Assembly (NCBI RefSeq): GCF_932526225.1
Contig: NC_064041.1
Span: 818,699-882,698, forward strand
Direction: 5' to 3'
Source of the DNA: Nematostella vectensis
Lineage: Eukaryota; Cnidaria; Anthozoa; Actiniaria; Edwardsiidae
DNA length: 64,000 nt
Shown here: positions 33,589 through 46,259 of the stretch, in pieces
Numbering within the stretch: the stretch's first letter is position 1
How the letters are laid out: each line of letters begins with the position of its first letter
Program-made: the position numbers and the translations under genes
The notes under the pieces: model-generated
What the model was told of the DNA's origin: nothing
Seen by the model: the letters and a program-made list of their open reading frames with translations, nothing else
The model's database searches: none

Positions 33589-34941
33589 TAAATGCCCGCA
33601 GGGGCTCATAAGTAGGGGCAATCAACTATTATATAAGTGTCACGGCGTTTCCTAGGATCAGGCTATTTTCAGACGCACGGATTAGCCAATCAGATGACAG
33701 GACGGAAAAATTGACTTTGTCTCAAGGAATCCAAAATGGCGGCCGAGAAGGGGCAAAACGACGCTTGTTTTCAAAGTCTTATACAATCGTCATATGCCTT
33801 CTTATCTCTGAGTCCTTTTTGTCGCAGAGAAAGAAACATTCTGTTACTAGCCTTGGACTATTTATTTCTCCATAAGTGGACTCAAACGTTGTTACGGGGA
33901 CGTTTTTTCTTGCTCTTGCAAAGCAATAAATTTGGAAATAAGTGATCATTTGTTTCGATCTCGAAATTTTCTCGCTGAGAGGCCATATTATAATTCGTAA
34001 GGTGTTTGCCATTTTTTGCTCCTGTCGGTGGGTCATATATGTTTTCATGTGCGAGATTATCGTCTACAATGTACAATCTACGAGTTTACTACAAATCTAT
34101 TTTACAGAAACGCCAACTCTAGGTTAGAGAACATAAGGGTCTAACAATTTGGCCTTTATGCCTTGACTTCATGTAACTTGTTTAGGATAATTGTGCAATT
34201 TTATGTTCTACTTTATTCCATGATTAGAGTTCAAATATTATTGTATGGTCTACCCAGGCCACAAAGACACATTGATGCATGTATGTTTTCTCCCACGCGC
34301 TTTGGAGGTAAAAATTCTAATTTTAGATTCATTTGATTATTTTTCAGTTTACGATCGCTTTACATTAAAATCACCATAATCATCGAGTTGGTTTTCCGTG
34401 GCTTTCCGTATTTTCGACCCGTAAAATTTGCCGCTCAATTTTCCCAACTTTGGCTGACCCAGTGGCATATGAAGTTTGGAACTCCTACGCTGGCCGCTCG
34501 CGCTGGTCATAGTTACAAAAAAAAAAAGGAAAATATTAACATTAACCTCTGTATGCTTTATATATCCTTCCCACCCCCTTGCATACATACAACCTGTTTA
34601 AAATGTATGGTACAGTATTTGATCTTAACTATTTCCCTCACCATAATAAATACTTGACCTCCTCCAAATCATGCTTTTTTTGCAGCTAACCCCAAAAATA
34701 TTGGTGATATTAGTAATTTATATTAGTTATTTGGCATTATTTATAATGCCAAATAGGAGATTATTTACCATTAGCACAAGAGGAGGTTACAAGCTTTAAG
34801 TGTGCAAGCTGCATTTGATAAACAACTGATACTTAACAGATATTTCTTTATTTACTACATTTCTACGAATAAAATAATCGGGACTAACATAAATGTGTCT
34901 GGCATTTTATTTAGTCCTTTTGTGAGTATAGCTTCAGTGAC
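33589..34941. other. No firm gene; one weak first-exon-like frame
   Basis: ATG at 33736 in good context (AAAATGGCGG) opens 69 codons starting MAAEKGQNDACFQS, with no known domain and no clear donor. Short CCAAAATGGCGGCC-like sequences are also common at transposon ends, so this is not called as a gene. The 5' end of the DIRS element may lie here, but its left terminal repeat was not found. Confidence 0.3.
34728..34755. repeat. Perfect hairpin
   Basis: TATTTGGCATTAT and its exact complement are separated by two bases, upstream of the DIRS gag. Role unknown. Confidence 0.85.
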
Positions 34942-36230
34942 ATGAGCGAGGCAAGTACTCCTTTGGAGAAGGAGAGTGGAGCCAAAAAAGGCACACAAAG
35001 CGCCACAAAAGAAGTGGCGGGAAGTCAAGGCGCACCGGCCATGAATGGGAAAACGGCCGAAACCACGCCACCAGCCTCGACAAATGAGCAGAGCGAACTC
35101 ATGAAATTTGGCAGTTTGATCTCAAACTCCATTATTAATCTCCAAGAAACTATGCAACATAGTTTTTGAAAGCTCCAGACCACAATAGAGGAGACCTGGT
35201 ACGAAGACGGCTCGGGTCCACAAGAGGTTTCGCGTTCTCAAATAAGTGAGAGCGGATCGAGCGGAGATGAAAGTGCTGATGAAAATCAGCCCAAAACCTC
35301 CAAGAGACCTCGCATTGGTGCCTCACCAGTGGGCCAGAAAACTGCTGCCAGGGTATCGGACCAACCCACAGATAAATCTGCACCAAGCCCTAGTGGGGGA
35401 AAAACGTCCTCAGACAACGTGCTAAGCGCCATTGCTGAGAGACTGAACATGAAGGAAAAGACGGAGAAGTCAGTAGATGCACAACTCGCAGATTTGGTAA
35501 ACAACCTTATATTTAAGGCTGAAAAACCTGACGAGGCGGAGATGAAGGAAAGCATGGAAAAAATCATCCGCCCAGAAAATTGCAGCTCGCTAGTGGCGAC
35601 TAAAGTAGACGAATTAATCGTCTTCGGAATCGTCTTCGCCCACAAACACGCTCTTTTGATTCACGCGCACAAACTGCACAGAGTGCGCTTGTGAAAGGCG
35701 TAATCGAGCTCACCAAACAGCTCAACGGCATTATCGATCTACAGGCCCAAGTCAAGGAAAACAAAATCGATAACAGTGATATTGTTATTGAACTTGACAA
35801 GCTTGTTGAGAAAGGAATGTCATCTATTGAAATGCTAAGTTATGCAAATTACGAGCTGAACTGCCGTCGCCGTGAATGCATAAAACCTGACCTCAATGAT
35901 GACTACACTTCGCTGTTTTCATCATCTGTCCCGATCAATAAGTTCTTTTTTGAGGGAGACACATCCAAACGCTTGGATGATATTGACAAGACTAACAAGG
36001 TGGTCAGGAAGGCGATGGGAAAAGACAGAAACAAAAGCCGCCATAACAACAACGCACGCTCTAGTAGCAGTCGCTGTAGGACGGGCCAACACTTCTACTC
36101 GAGAAGCTCGTCCAGTGGGTATTCCAACTCCTCATCTAAGCCTTTTTTAGCCAAGCGCTCCTTCCCTCAAGACAGTCGGCGAAAGAGGGGAGGGATGAGA
36201 AACAGAAGCAGTGAACAAAACTATACATGA
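34942..36230 (+). pseudogene. DIRS gag-like protein
   Basis: ATG 34942 begins MSEASTPLEKESGAKKG. An in-frame TGA at 35167-35169 interrupts an otherwise continuous frame that runs to about 35620 (QPKTSKRPRIGASPVGQK, LADLVNNLIFKAEKPDEAE). After a one-base shift it continues QTRSFDSRAQTAQSALVKG and RRRECIKPDLNDDYTSLF, ending in a Ser/Arg/Lys-rich tail (NARSSSSRCR) at 36228-36230. The acidic-to-basic layout with a basic nucleic-acid-binding tail fits DIRS ORF1. A splice donor-like GAG|GTGAGT lies at its end, overlapping the RT frame. Confidence 0.75.
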
Positions 36231-37490
36231 GGTGAGTCGAGCTCCAGCCATTTGTTTTGAAAACGATAGTTTTCACTTGGTACCTGTGGACCAATTCAAG
36301 GCTGGGAGACTACAGGAATTCTTGCCCGAGTGGCAAGAAATTACCTCAGATAGCGCCATTTTGGACTCTGTGCTTCATAGTCATATAGATTTGGTTTCTG
36401 ACCTTGAATTGAATTGTCAACAAGGTACAAGGGAAATCTATCACACTAATTCAGTAGAAGCAGCTAGCATAGATAGTGAGCTTGCGAAGCTCTTAAAGAA
36501 AGGTATCATTGAAGTCTGCATGCATTGCCCAGGGGAATTTATATCCCCTATCTTTATAAGACCAAAAAAGGATGGTACCCACAGAGTTATACTGAATTTA
36601 AAAACATTCAATGAGAATGTCGAATATCGTCATTTTAAGATGAAGAGTATTAAATCAGTGATTACACTGATAAGACCCAACTGCTTTATGTCATCTGTTG
36701 ATCTCAAGGATGCATACCATTCAGTTCCTATTGCTGTTGAGCATAGGAAATATCTGAGATTTAAATGGAAAAATACTCTTTTCCAGTATACTAGTTTCCC
36801 CAATGGACTTGCATGGTGTCTTAGGAAATTTACTAAGCTTCTCAAGCCTGTGTACTCGGAACTCAGGCAACAAGGTTTTGTCAATGTTGCATACATAGAC
36901 GGCTCCTACCTACAGGGAGCTACTCAACCGGAGTGTTGGAATAACGTCAAAGAGACTGTATCCCTATTTCAAAGGTTGGGGTTTATTATACACCCCGAGA
37001 AATCTGTGTTTATACCAACACAAGAGATTGATTTTCTGGGCTTTACTATCAATTCGGTTACTATGACAGTAAAAATTACGAAAGCAAAAGCCCTCAATTT
37101 ACAGTCAGAGTGCCAGAAAATGCTAAGAAAATCGCAACATATACTTATTCGTGATTTAGCTCACATAATCGGGCTCATAGTGGCCAGCACTCCTGGTGTA
37201 GAAATGGGTATGCTCCTCTATAGAAGCCTTGAGAAGGAGAAAATTGACCATCTAAAACTAAACAAAAGGAATTTTGATGCTGAGTGCCAACTAAGTGACA
37301 CATGCAAATCTGACTTAGAATGGTGGGCTACACACATTCTTAATTCAGAAAAGCAGATTTCACATGGAAATCCAGACATGACACTCAGAACTGATGCATC
37401 CAAAAAAGGATGGGGTGCTGAACTAGGCAACAAGAGAACAGGGGGGGCGCTGGTTATTTGTAGAAACCAGCTGCTCCATCAATGACCTAG
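36231..37490 (+). pseudogene. DIRS reverse transcriptase with altered active site
   Basis: This frame reads through KKGIIEVCMHCPGEFISPI, RPKKDGTHRVILNLKTFN, motif A SSVDLKDAYHSVPI (catalytic Asp present), RFKWKNTLFQYTSFPNGL and motif C VNVAYIDGSYLQG. The second catalytic Asp of the usual YIDD is Gly (GAC GGC). EKSVFIPTQEIDFLGFTI follows, then the RNase H start (MTLRTDASKKGWGAEL). The frame is lost at a run of seven G (37441-37447). With the active site changed, this copy's RT is expected to be inactive. Confidence 0.85.
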
Positions 37491-38130
37491 GAACCCAAGC
37501 GATATTTTTTGCCTTAAAATCTTTATGCAAATATGTTTACAATGCCCACATCAGGATTGAAAGTGATAACACTACAGCAGTATGCTATGTTAATAATACG
37601 GGTGGCAGTAAATCTAGATCATGTAACGCCATTGCTAGAGAAATATGGCTTTGGACAATTGAGCACAAAATCTGGCTGAGTGCTGCACATCTCCCAGGAA
37701 AAGATAATGTCACAGCAGATCAGGAATCCAGGTTGTTTAATGATAAAACAGAATGGCAATTGCACCATACTGTTTTTACAGAAATTAACAGCTTATGGGG
37801 GCCAATGGAGGTTGACCTTTTTGCATCGAGGTTGAACAAACAATTGTCAACCTATGTCTCATGGAGACCAGACCCAGAGGCAACATTTGTTGATGCATTT
37901 TCAATCTCTTGGGCTAACAGAATATTTTATGCTTTTCCCCCATTTTGTTTGATCAGCAGATGCCTTCAGAAGGTAGCAGAGGAGGAAGCACAAGGAGTAA
38001 TACTTGTTCCAGTTTGGCCAACTCAGACATTCTTCCCCATACTTCTGAACATGCTGATAGATCACCCACGGGTTTTGCCAAAGAGGGACGACCTGCTGAT
38101 TCTACCTCACTCCATGGAACAGCATCCACT
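37491..38130 (+). pseudogene. DIRS RNase H end and methyltransferase-like domain
   Basis: Shifted by the G run, the frame continues TQAIFFALKSLCKYVYNAH, RIESDNTTAVCYVNNTGG, AAHLPGKDNVTADQESR (RNase H), then WGPMEVDLFASRLN, AFPPFCLISRCLQKV and GVILVPVWPTQTFFPIL. That is the segment related to N6-adenine methyltransferases found in DIRS-group elements. Its role in the life cycle is not established. Confidence 0.75.
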
Positions 38131-39126
38131 CAAACCAAAGTTGCGGCTGATGGCTTGTTATGTCTCTGGGAGTGCCTACAAACAAAAAGCATTTCAGATG
38201 AAGCTAAGACGATTATTCTTAAGTCATGGAGAACGGGAACAAAGAAGCAATATGCAACATATCTTAAAAAAGTGGGAACACTTTTGCAGTGAGAGACAGA
38301 TTGATAGAACTGAGGTGTCTGTAGAAAATGCCTTGGCATTTCTTACTAGCCTTTACAATTCAGGACTGAAGTATAGCGCTATAAATACAGCACGCAGTGC
38401 CCTATCATGCTTGGACTGTGGCAGCAGAATTACAATTGGTAATCACCCACTGATATCAAGATTTATGAAAGGAGTCTTTGAATGTCGGCCAACAAAAAGC
38501 AGATATGCATTTGTATGGGATGTACAACCAGTTTTGAACTTTTTAAGGCAATGGGTGGCAAATGAGGAGCTCTCCTTGAAAAAAATCTCACTGAAAACTG
38601 TCATGCTGCTAGCACTCGTTACAGCACAGCGAGTGCAATCACTCCACTTACTTGACATTTCATCAATGGAAAGAAGAGCAGATTGCATTGTATTCAAGCT
38701 TGGTTTACTCAAACAGTCCAGGCCTACTGTAAAATCTACCTTCATTGAACTGACAAAGTATCCAAGTGAAGAAAAGCTATGTGAACTTTGGAGGCATACC
38801 TAGCAAGAACTAAACCTCTCAGGGGGAGTGAAACAAAGCTTTTCATAACCCACTCCAAACCTCATCACGCTGTTAGTGCGGATACTCTAAGGAGATGGAT
38901 TAAGTCATGTATGGAACAAGCTGGGATTGACACAGTTGCATTTGGTGCTCATAGTACCCGCGCAACATCAACATCTGCAGCCAGGAAAGGAGGTGTGCAT
39001 GTGACAGATATCCTTGCAAAGGCCGGATGGTCCAGTGAGAGGACATTTGGCAAACATTACAACATGCCAGTTGTCAGCGACAACGACTTTGTTAAAGCAG
39101 TACTGTCTGTATCAAATGATTCATAA
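38131..39126 (+). pseudogene. DIRS tyrosine recombinase
   Basis: The N-terminal core-binding part reads ILKKWEHFCSERQIDRTEV, NALAFLTSLYNSGLKYSAI and TARSALSCLD. The catalytic part has VTAQRVQSLHLLDI (Arg I), then after a frameshift near 38790 GAHSTRATSTSAA (His-x-x-Arg), GWSSERTFGKHYN (terminal Tyr), ending at 39126. All catalytic residues are visible, but the frameshift separates Arg I from the rest. The enzyme would integrate the circular cDNA in the nucleus. Confidence 0.85.
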
Positions 39127-39327
39127 CTGTTTGAGCAATAGACTACAGTACTAGAGTGGAATTTTTGTCTTCATCACTTTCATTGAAACATGTTCAATTT
39201 TCACATGTGACTTGGTTATAGCGTTGGCTATTATTTTTAGAGTAAATACATGCATTGTTGTTACAACAATACTGTCCACATTGTGTGTTGGAAATTTACG
39301 CAGATTGCAGTCATCTTGGCTGCAAAA

Positions 39328-39645
39328 TCTCACTTGGTCCCTCAATGTGGTGACGTAGAAGAATTCTTAAATTAAACGAAACTTACCTGGAACTTGAAGT
39401 TTGATTGGGATTCTTCTAGTCACCATAACATTGAGGGATTAAGTGCCCTCCCTGTATTAGAGGGTCCCTCCAAGTATTGTTTGGCTTTTCCTCAAGTTTT
39501 TGAAGATGCCTACAATCTGTTTCTTTAAAGACTGAAGTTGCGCATGCGCATCGTTGCTATCTCACTTAATCCCTCAATGTTATGGTGACTATAAGAATCC
39601 CAATCAAACTTCAACTTCGAGGTAAGTTTCGTTTAATTTAAGAAT
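39328..39645. repeat. DIRS-type inverted end / internal complementary region
   Basis: An ~83-bp block at 39360-39445 is the reverse complement of 39563-39645 at about 95 percent identity (CTTAAATTAAACGAAACTTA; AGTCACCATAACATTGAGG). A third partial copy in direct orientation (TCTCACTT..TCCCTCAATG) lies at 39328-39364, giving a direct-inverted-direct pattern. This is the expected architecture at the right end of DIRS elements. Confidence 0.8.
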
Positions 39646-42600
39646 TTTAAGAAAGGAAAATGGAAATTTTTTACAAATGCTGCTCATCATCGTCTTCATT
39701 CAGTCTCAAATTGATTCACCAGAATAAGAGAAAAAAAATTTCTTATCATTCAACATGAGAAAAACATGGACATGAGAAAAACATCAACATGAGAAAAACA
39801 TGGAGGAAAATAAAAATATTAATAATAGTATTCTTACCAAAAGAAAACAGACAACAAATCAATATTTCATGAGAAAGAAAAAGGGACATTTTGACGTTTC
39901 GGTATCTTGAAAATAGAATTTGTGAAACCATAACAGGTAATAGGAAGAGAAAGACTTTGCAAGGATGATTGCGAAATAGTTTTTCTTTTTAAATAACAAA
40001 CAAATTCTCAACTGAATTAGCTAAATGATACATAGTTTTACTGACAAAACTGTATATACACGAGTAAGGTCGTTCTTACCTAACTGAGATAATCCTTAAT
40101 TTGTAGATGTATTTTATTTGAGAGGAAAAGTTTCTTTTACGATTCTTATAGTAGAACTGTGAAACCATTAAGATTGCGCGTCAAAATAGATATTTACACA
40201 AACAAGCATTACATATGAAAGAAAAAGGAAGGGAATTGTGGTTTTATTTATATATTATTCACATATTTTAAAATGAAATCTTCGTCCGGAACACCTTGAT
40301 TGTCCATGTTGTTTGCTTGGTTTGTGTTTGCTTGTTGTTTTGACGACAATTTTGAATTTCAGCTATCATAAATAAAGCTTTTCTTTTATTTATTTAGCTC
40401 TATATTTTACAGAGAATAGTTAATGATAATAGTAATGCAGAGAGACTAGACTCGACTATTCCATGATAAATGCTGCGGGCATTGTTTTTGTAAGGTAGAG
40501 GATCACACTCGCAAAGGCGCTATTTTCAAGATTTTACAGAAGCACAAAAAATAATTTATTTCCCGCAGCAAAAAGGACAAATGACCTTAAGACCCCCGTG
40601 TCTCACAAAAAGAACACATTAAAAGTATACAGTAATAAGTGTTACGTGTTGTGTTCAATAGTTTATTCACAAAGCGATAATATAGTAGCGATAGTATCAT
40701 TGAGTTGTCAATCATCTAAATATAGCGCTAAGAACAATCAGTAAAGTAATCACGTAACAATAAGTATATCTCCAAAATTATCACCGTGGAGGCGAAATCT
40801 TATTCTAGACAATTTCGGAAGATGTGTAAACAAATCTTCAAGCGCGCGGAAAATCAAATCTGAAAAAGAATTCGAATACTTGCCGTAGTTTCATTGCATG
40901 AATAGATTAACTATAACTTTTGATACTATATAATTCCCTTTCTTAATTGTTTTTTCCCCATAAATTTGACAGCCTTCGACAATTATTCCCCAATGCACCC
41001 CGCATTGAAATAGAGATATTAGAACGTATACAAAAACATGTTGCATGAAAAACAACAGGAACACCACATCATTAATGCTCTGCTCTGTACTCTGATGATT
41101 TGCATTATATGCCAGCAATGGTGCAATTACGTCTTTGTATTACAATTAGGTTAATATATAGTTCATCATGAGGTTTTATTTATATGATACATTATATGAT
41201 GCGGATGAGAGTGATTTAGCGAGGCCAAAGTGACAGAGGGGATCAGCAAGGTTAGTTATACAGTATTATCAGTCTCTTTTGCATCATTGGCACCATAGGT
41301 AAAAGAATAGATAAGGTTCTAAATTTTTAAGGAGACACCCTGTTCCACTTTAAGTGTTTTTTTATGGGCCTCTTGAGAGCTCCTGGAACATAGAACAAGC
41401 GGGTGGAGGGGATGTGTGTGTTGGTGCATACATTTCTGATTACAAAAAATCATAGGGTATTATATTAAATGGAAAATAATTATCTAAGTTCATGTGCCAC
41501 CAACAGCAGAAGTGCCTTTCGTGATAAATCTATACTAAAGTACATACAGTATATAAGGGTCAAGTCCAAATGGATTAAACAAATACATTCTAACCTAGAG
41601 GGGACTTATCTTTCAGTAGTATTTCAATGAAGTCATGCAGGCCGTTTGGGAGCAAAGCATTTAATGCCATATAAGAAGTAGAAACATAGTTTATGCATTT
41701 TTTTGGGGTGACCAAATAAATTCTAGTCACATTAGCCCTGTGCTATAAATTCATACTAGGGATTCTAAACAATTCTAAAGGCTCTCTTCTTTTTGTCACG
41801 TCTGGCTGTGGGCCTCAAAGCCATGGGGAGAGCCCCTAAAACCCAAGGCCCTGGTGCATAACAAATCTCAAAACTCTTAGAATCCAAAAGTATTGTTTGA
41901 CAACAGAAGGTTATTGTGAGTTAGCGGGGCTCTATGGCCAGGGTTTGAGAGCACTATATGTGAAGAGCATGGTGGTGACAGCGCTTATCTTTTCGAAACT
42001 TCCTATTGTACCAGAACATTAATACAAGAGCCTTAGAAAGTGTAAATAATTTGCAGTTGCTTTATACTGGGGGGCTGTTACATGATAGCTTGTCGTGCTG
42101 CATAATCATGTTTCACCTTCTATTACACTTTTGCACTATCAGGTGCACAAGTTGCATTCCGAAACCAAGCATTTATCATGTATTTTTAAACATATTTGTT
42201 GTAGATTATTATAATTCTAACATTATTGTTCCTGTTTTCTTAAAGAATATGTCCCACCCTGTGTGCATCGCATGCTCACACCAGCTCAAAGTGCCATTTT
42301 CTGGGCCCCCAAAAGTCTAGCATATGACTTTATGGGGAAATCAATCCAGTGATTTTACTGCGAAACCTAGCTAAGGCTAGGTAATATCTAAATGCAAGCC
42401 GATTAGCGAAGGCGTTGCGATATCTATCAGTATTGCCGCGGGTTTTTTTTTTCTACGAAGATTGTAATTAGTTGATATAACAACAGGAGCAATATCCCTT
42501 AGAGGGTGGTTGTGGTTACATTTTATTTTGGTGTACATCTTAGTATCCATTTTCTGAAGTAGATCCATGATATTGACATGTACCTCCTTTTTTGCATCAA

Positions 42601-43256
42601 AAATCTCTGAATGAGATCGCCTCAGAACCTTCAATTGTCTCTCATTTTATCAATTCGCCCTTGTTAAAAAGAAGTTTCCTGTATTGAATTGTATTTTTTT
42701 GTTTTGTTTTTTTGTTTATTGTTTTGCTCAGCAAAATAACGGACTATTTTGTTCTAGAATCCCCTAGGGCTTTGTTGCACGCCAAATGCCTTTAAAGCGC
42801 ACTGTTTTCAGATGCAAAAACAGTACTCAAACACGCCAATACTTTTACTGCTTTGAAATGGAGAACAAGAGTCAATACGTATAAGCCAGACCATTCTTTA
42901 AAAAAATCGGCTATCATTTCCTCGTTATATTTGTTGTGAAATTAAGGTTTCCAAGGGAAATTTCTTATTGTTAACACGAGATTTTGGTCTCGAGGATTCA
43001 AGCCAATCTAGTCAACTTGAAAGGATTCACTTAAAATAACGGGCTAAGTGAAGATATCATGTCTCTTTTCACTAAACTTCTCGAAAACTTAAACAAAACG
43101 TAAAATGTTAAACGTATCGCAACCGCCAAAGCTGTAACATTTCCAAGGGAGCATGTCTCTTAGCAAACCATAGAGCTAGTACAGTCTTATTCACACGAGT
43201 TCATCTTTCTCCCTGTTCTGACTATCGATGCCTCGTTCACCGGCAACAACAGAACA
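39646..43256. other. Long interval without recognised genes
   Basis: About 3.6 kb of AT-rich sequence with scattered short frames. The only faintly protein-like frame is minus-strand 42377-42634 (VHVNIMDLLQKMDTKMYTK; CNHNHPLRDIAPVV), which I cannot identify. No repeats or element ends were seen. Confidence 0.5.
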
Positions 43257-43960
43257 ATGGAGATAAATGAAAGTTGGGAGGAACCTGCTATTACTTGGTT
43301 TAATGTCTGCGCCAGGAAAGAACGGAAAAAGATGGCGGCACTAAATGTGGTAGCCAAACCTGTATTGGATATACAGATAGACTTCAAGGCTATAAAAGAC
43401 AAGGCCCAAGACCACGAACTTCCCAGGTTAATGGTGGACCAATTCTCGTTCGAAAATCTCCATCAAGTGATGTTTCATAATGGAAGCAAGATATTTGGTG
43501 CATATGATGAGCTAACTTAGACCAATATCTAATTTCACTATGGACAGGAAAAGGCTTTTGGCTTTAAATGGAGGCGGGCAATGGGCCCGCAACTACAAAA
43601 ACGGCTCATGGAGAAACACGTCGAGCTAAAAAGGCGTAAACTGGCAAAACCTGATAACGAGAACCGACGTGGTATTGTGTCCAAGGCAATAGGGCAAATG
43701 GCCAGAGTGAGCATGGTAGTACATACCCTCGACTATGCTTTAGAAAAAGCCTTTGAAGAATAAGAACTAGAGGGGCAAGAAGGGCATGTGGATTCCGAAA
43801 TCCCCACGCAAATTTCAACTTCCAGTCACTTCAGCCATAAACATCATGAATCACGTCATCGAAACAAAGTTTCGCTTATGCTCTCAGAAGAGAAGCTAGA
43901 AGCGCTTGTTCCAATCAATCTGAGTACCGTAGCAAGTCAAGAAGTGACTGCACAGTTGTA
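43257..43960 (+). pseudogene. DUF3987-like (primase/helicase-type ATPase) fragment
   Basis: The first frame (43257-43520) reads [20 protein letters not shown], a degenerate P-loop-like region, then [20 protein letters not shown] and IFGAYDELT, a Walker-B-like Asp-Glu. After a stop at 43518-43520 and an out-of-place gap, the same family resumes at 43550-43763 with [20 protein letters not shown] and [20 protein letters not shown], ending at a TAA. Further downstream frames are weak. The order matches the N- and C-terminal parts of DUF3987-type proteins seen in cnidarian genomes, with the centre missing. No canonical P-loop Gly-Lys-Ser/Thr remains. Function of the intact family is uncertain. Confidence 0.45.
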
Positions 43961-45699
43961 AGAAACTCGGCAAATCCTGGAGGTTTTTGCGGTTGAAAAT
44001 GTGGATAAATATGTAACTATGGCCTGGAGTAGCTTTTGGTACAGATAGCTGTGTCTATATCTGTAACAACCTAATTTGTTAAACTGTCAAAGGGCGAGGG
44101 GTTTACCACTACGTTAGGATAGTAGACGTTGTGCAGCTTTCGCTTGCAACAGCCGCTGGACTTCATAGATATTTTATATTCCATGTCCTTCTTATTATTT
44201 TTATTTACATGAAACCTATTTGTTAAATTTAAGTAATATGCTAAATTGTTTTCCAGTCTTGCAGACATAAAAAAGTCGAGGAAGATAGGATAGGTCCAAC
44301 AGCTGGCTATCTACATCAACAAGATGGCTTTGAGGGACCACGGAGCGGCCTTCGTCAACATGACGGAGGAGTTCCATATGCCCTTTGTGGAGTGAAACTT
44401 TTAATACTCCTATTGGAGTTTGACTTAGTTTGAACTTGAGCCTAAATGTACATAAATATATATCATATATTGTTAGCGCTATATTTTGTTAACTCGCTAA
44501 TAGAACTAGTCAACTTCAAATCAACTATAATTACAATTCGCAGGATAGTCAGACCACTACTTGTTGCCGTAAATCCCCCACATTGTTCACCACGACAAAT
44601 GAGACCATCATCATCCACGTGGACAAGTACTTGAAGGCCTGTTATGTCTAAAAGCAAAGTGGAGCTCATCACTTCGACAGTTCGGAAGGTTAGTTTATGT
44701 AATAGTTGTAATACTCTGTTGAGGTTCAAATGCACCCCTATGGCAGGTTCTGGTAAATCCCTAATCTTGCTAGATGCTAAAGCCAAGGTCTCTAACACAA
44801 GAAACCTGTTATTGTCTCCTTTGAGAATGGAAGGAACGATTGTTATGGAATTCAGATACAAGGGAATCCTTCTTATTGATTGGGAAAAAAGCGGGAACTG
44901 GAAATGTGGATTCAAGAATAGAGACTCTCTAAGGCCAAGTGGGTAGTCCATGCGCATTATTTGACGCGTATGCGGCCATAGCTGCATTAGAGGAAGAGAT
45001 GGATAAAACACACACAAAAATGAGAGGGCAGTGTAGTATGGGATGTCGCCCGCTGTTGACGAAATCTTCTCTACAGGCTAGGAGGTTTGCAAGGCGCTAA
45101 CCAAGATTCGTCTAAAAAATCGTCCGGATGTGGCTAGAATCCTGGGCGAACGAGGCCAGGAGCCCCATATCATAGGCAGGGGTGGTTTATTAGAGTACCA
45201 AGGGTGTGCTGGTCGTGTAATCAGGCGGGGCGCATTGGCCGTTTTTTTGTACGAACAAGTACATGTGATGTGTTATGAAATATTGTGAATAGAATGAGTG
45301 CAATATTCTGTAAATATTCGATTGGAATAAGCCTTCTTCTGATTTGCAAAAAAAAAGCCAGAGTTAGAGGACATGTCAAGTAAAGATATTAACGAAGTTG
45401 AGTCGAAGTTGGAGCGGCGCACCACAGCATCTCGCGTAATATATGAAAGTGTGACATACAGTGGCCCACAATCAATTTCGAGTTTTGTATAAAAACCCAC
45501 CAAAGAAAGAAAGATCTATGCAAAGACATATGCATATTCTAATTAGGTCCTGGGAATTTACATATTCACAACTCCAAAAGCAGACTACACGTAGTCAAAT
45601 CCCTGCATTCTACTCAATGCTGCCGTTCAAGGCAGAACAAGCTTCACTGGCGCTTATCGGATCTCTCCAAAGACCGTCTTTCTCGTTTTCTCTCTTCTA
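43961..45699. other. No firm gene; possible decayed coding scraps
   Basis: A stretch near 45053-45260 reads VCKALTKIRLKNRPDVARIL in a frame with a stop, perhaps the tail of the same gene family as 43257-43960. The larger minus-strand frame 44463-45017 lacks any recognisable motif. Confidence 0.3.
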
Positions 45700-45807
45700 A
45701 TGGCCGACCAAGTTCCTATCTCACCGTCTCCTAAGAGGGTGATCAAGGCCGTGAACGGTGCTGTGACGTTATTGCAGCCCAAAATGTCGAACGTTCTTTT
45801 CTACCAG
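45700..45807 (+). pseudogene. Gag-like exon 1 of the outer YR element
   Basis: ATG 45700 encodes 36 residues (MADQVPISPSPKRVIKAVNG ... SNVLFYQ) to CAG|GTTTTT at 45807. The acceptor TCTCGCCAG at 46688 would join it in phase to exon 2 (GLNRVLHRIKKLEESQK). No domain is recognised in this exon; the assignment depends on the phase-consistent join. Confidence 0.4.
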
Positions 45808-46259
45808 GTTTTTTTTCCTACTTGTTTTCTTCGCTTAAGCACAGGACGTTTTTCATAAGCTTGGCGTTACTTTACTTGGCGATTGTCCATGTTTGTTACA
45901 TACTTCGGTTTCTCTTTATTACCACGTGGGTTTTTAGTTATACTATGTCGTGGCTAGGCGTTTGTTTTTTCTTAGCTCTATATCCTCGATTTGACGGCCT
46001 CGCCATGTCTTTTAATCCGTTTTTTTTCCAAGATCAATCTGCAACTTTAAGTTTGTTTTCTCTTGAAACTTTTTTTTATTTCTGGACAGTGCAGCATAAC
46101 TTTTTTCTTCGTGCTGTAATTACTTGTAGACAATTTGTGTGTATGATAGACACACAGAGTTTCCTAGTTAATTTAAATACGTATAAATACAAGTTCGTGC
46201 CCTAAGTGAAATGAACAATTATTCCTCAGCGAGCATAACTTTTTTGTAGATAATTGTTG

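Larger units (their letters stand above)
34942..39645 (+). mobile_element. DIRS-type YR retrotransposon, nearly full length, mutated
   Basis: Ordered parts are gag-like protein, RT, RNase H, a DNA-methyltransferase-like segment (MEVDLFASRLN) and a tyrosine recombinase. They are followed by a nested inverted-repeat structure (39328-39645) like the internal complementary region and right inverted end of DIRS elements. It has one early TGA in gag, frameshifts near 35625, 37445 and 38790, and an RT active site reading YIDG. No left terminal repeat was recognised. Such elements integrate as circles through the recombinase and leave no target duplication. Confidence 0.85.

Noticed and set aside
44463-45017. 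184-codon minus-strand frame
   Set aside because: Long but without any recognisable motif or splice context, and it overlaps a plus-strand frame; probably chance.
45822-46205. 127-codon frame rich in Phe and Leu, resembling a membrane protein
   Set aside because: T-rich intron-like sequence between two phase-matched exons; hydrophobicity is explained by base composition.
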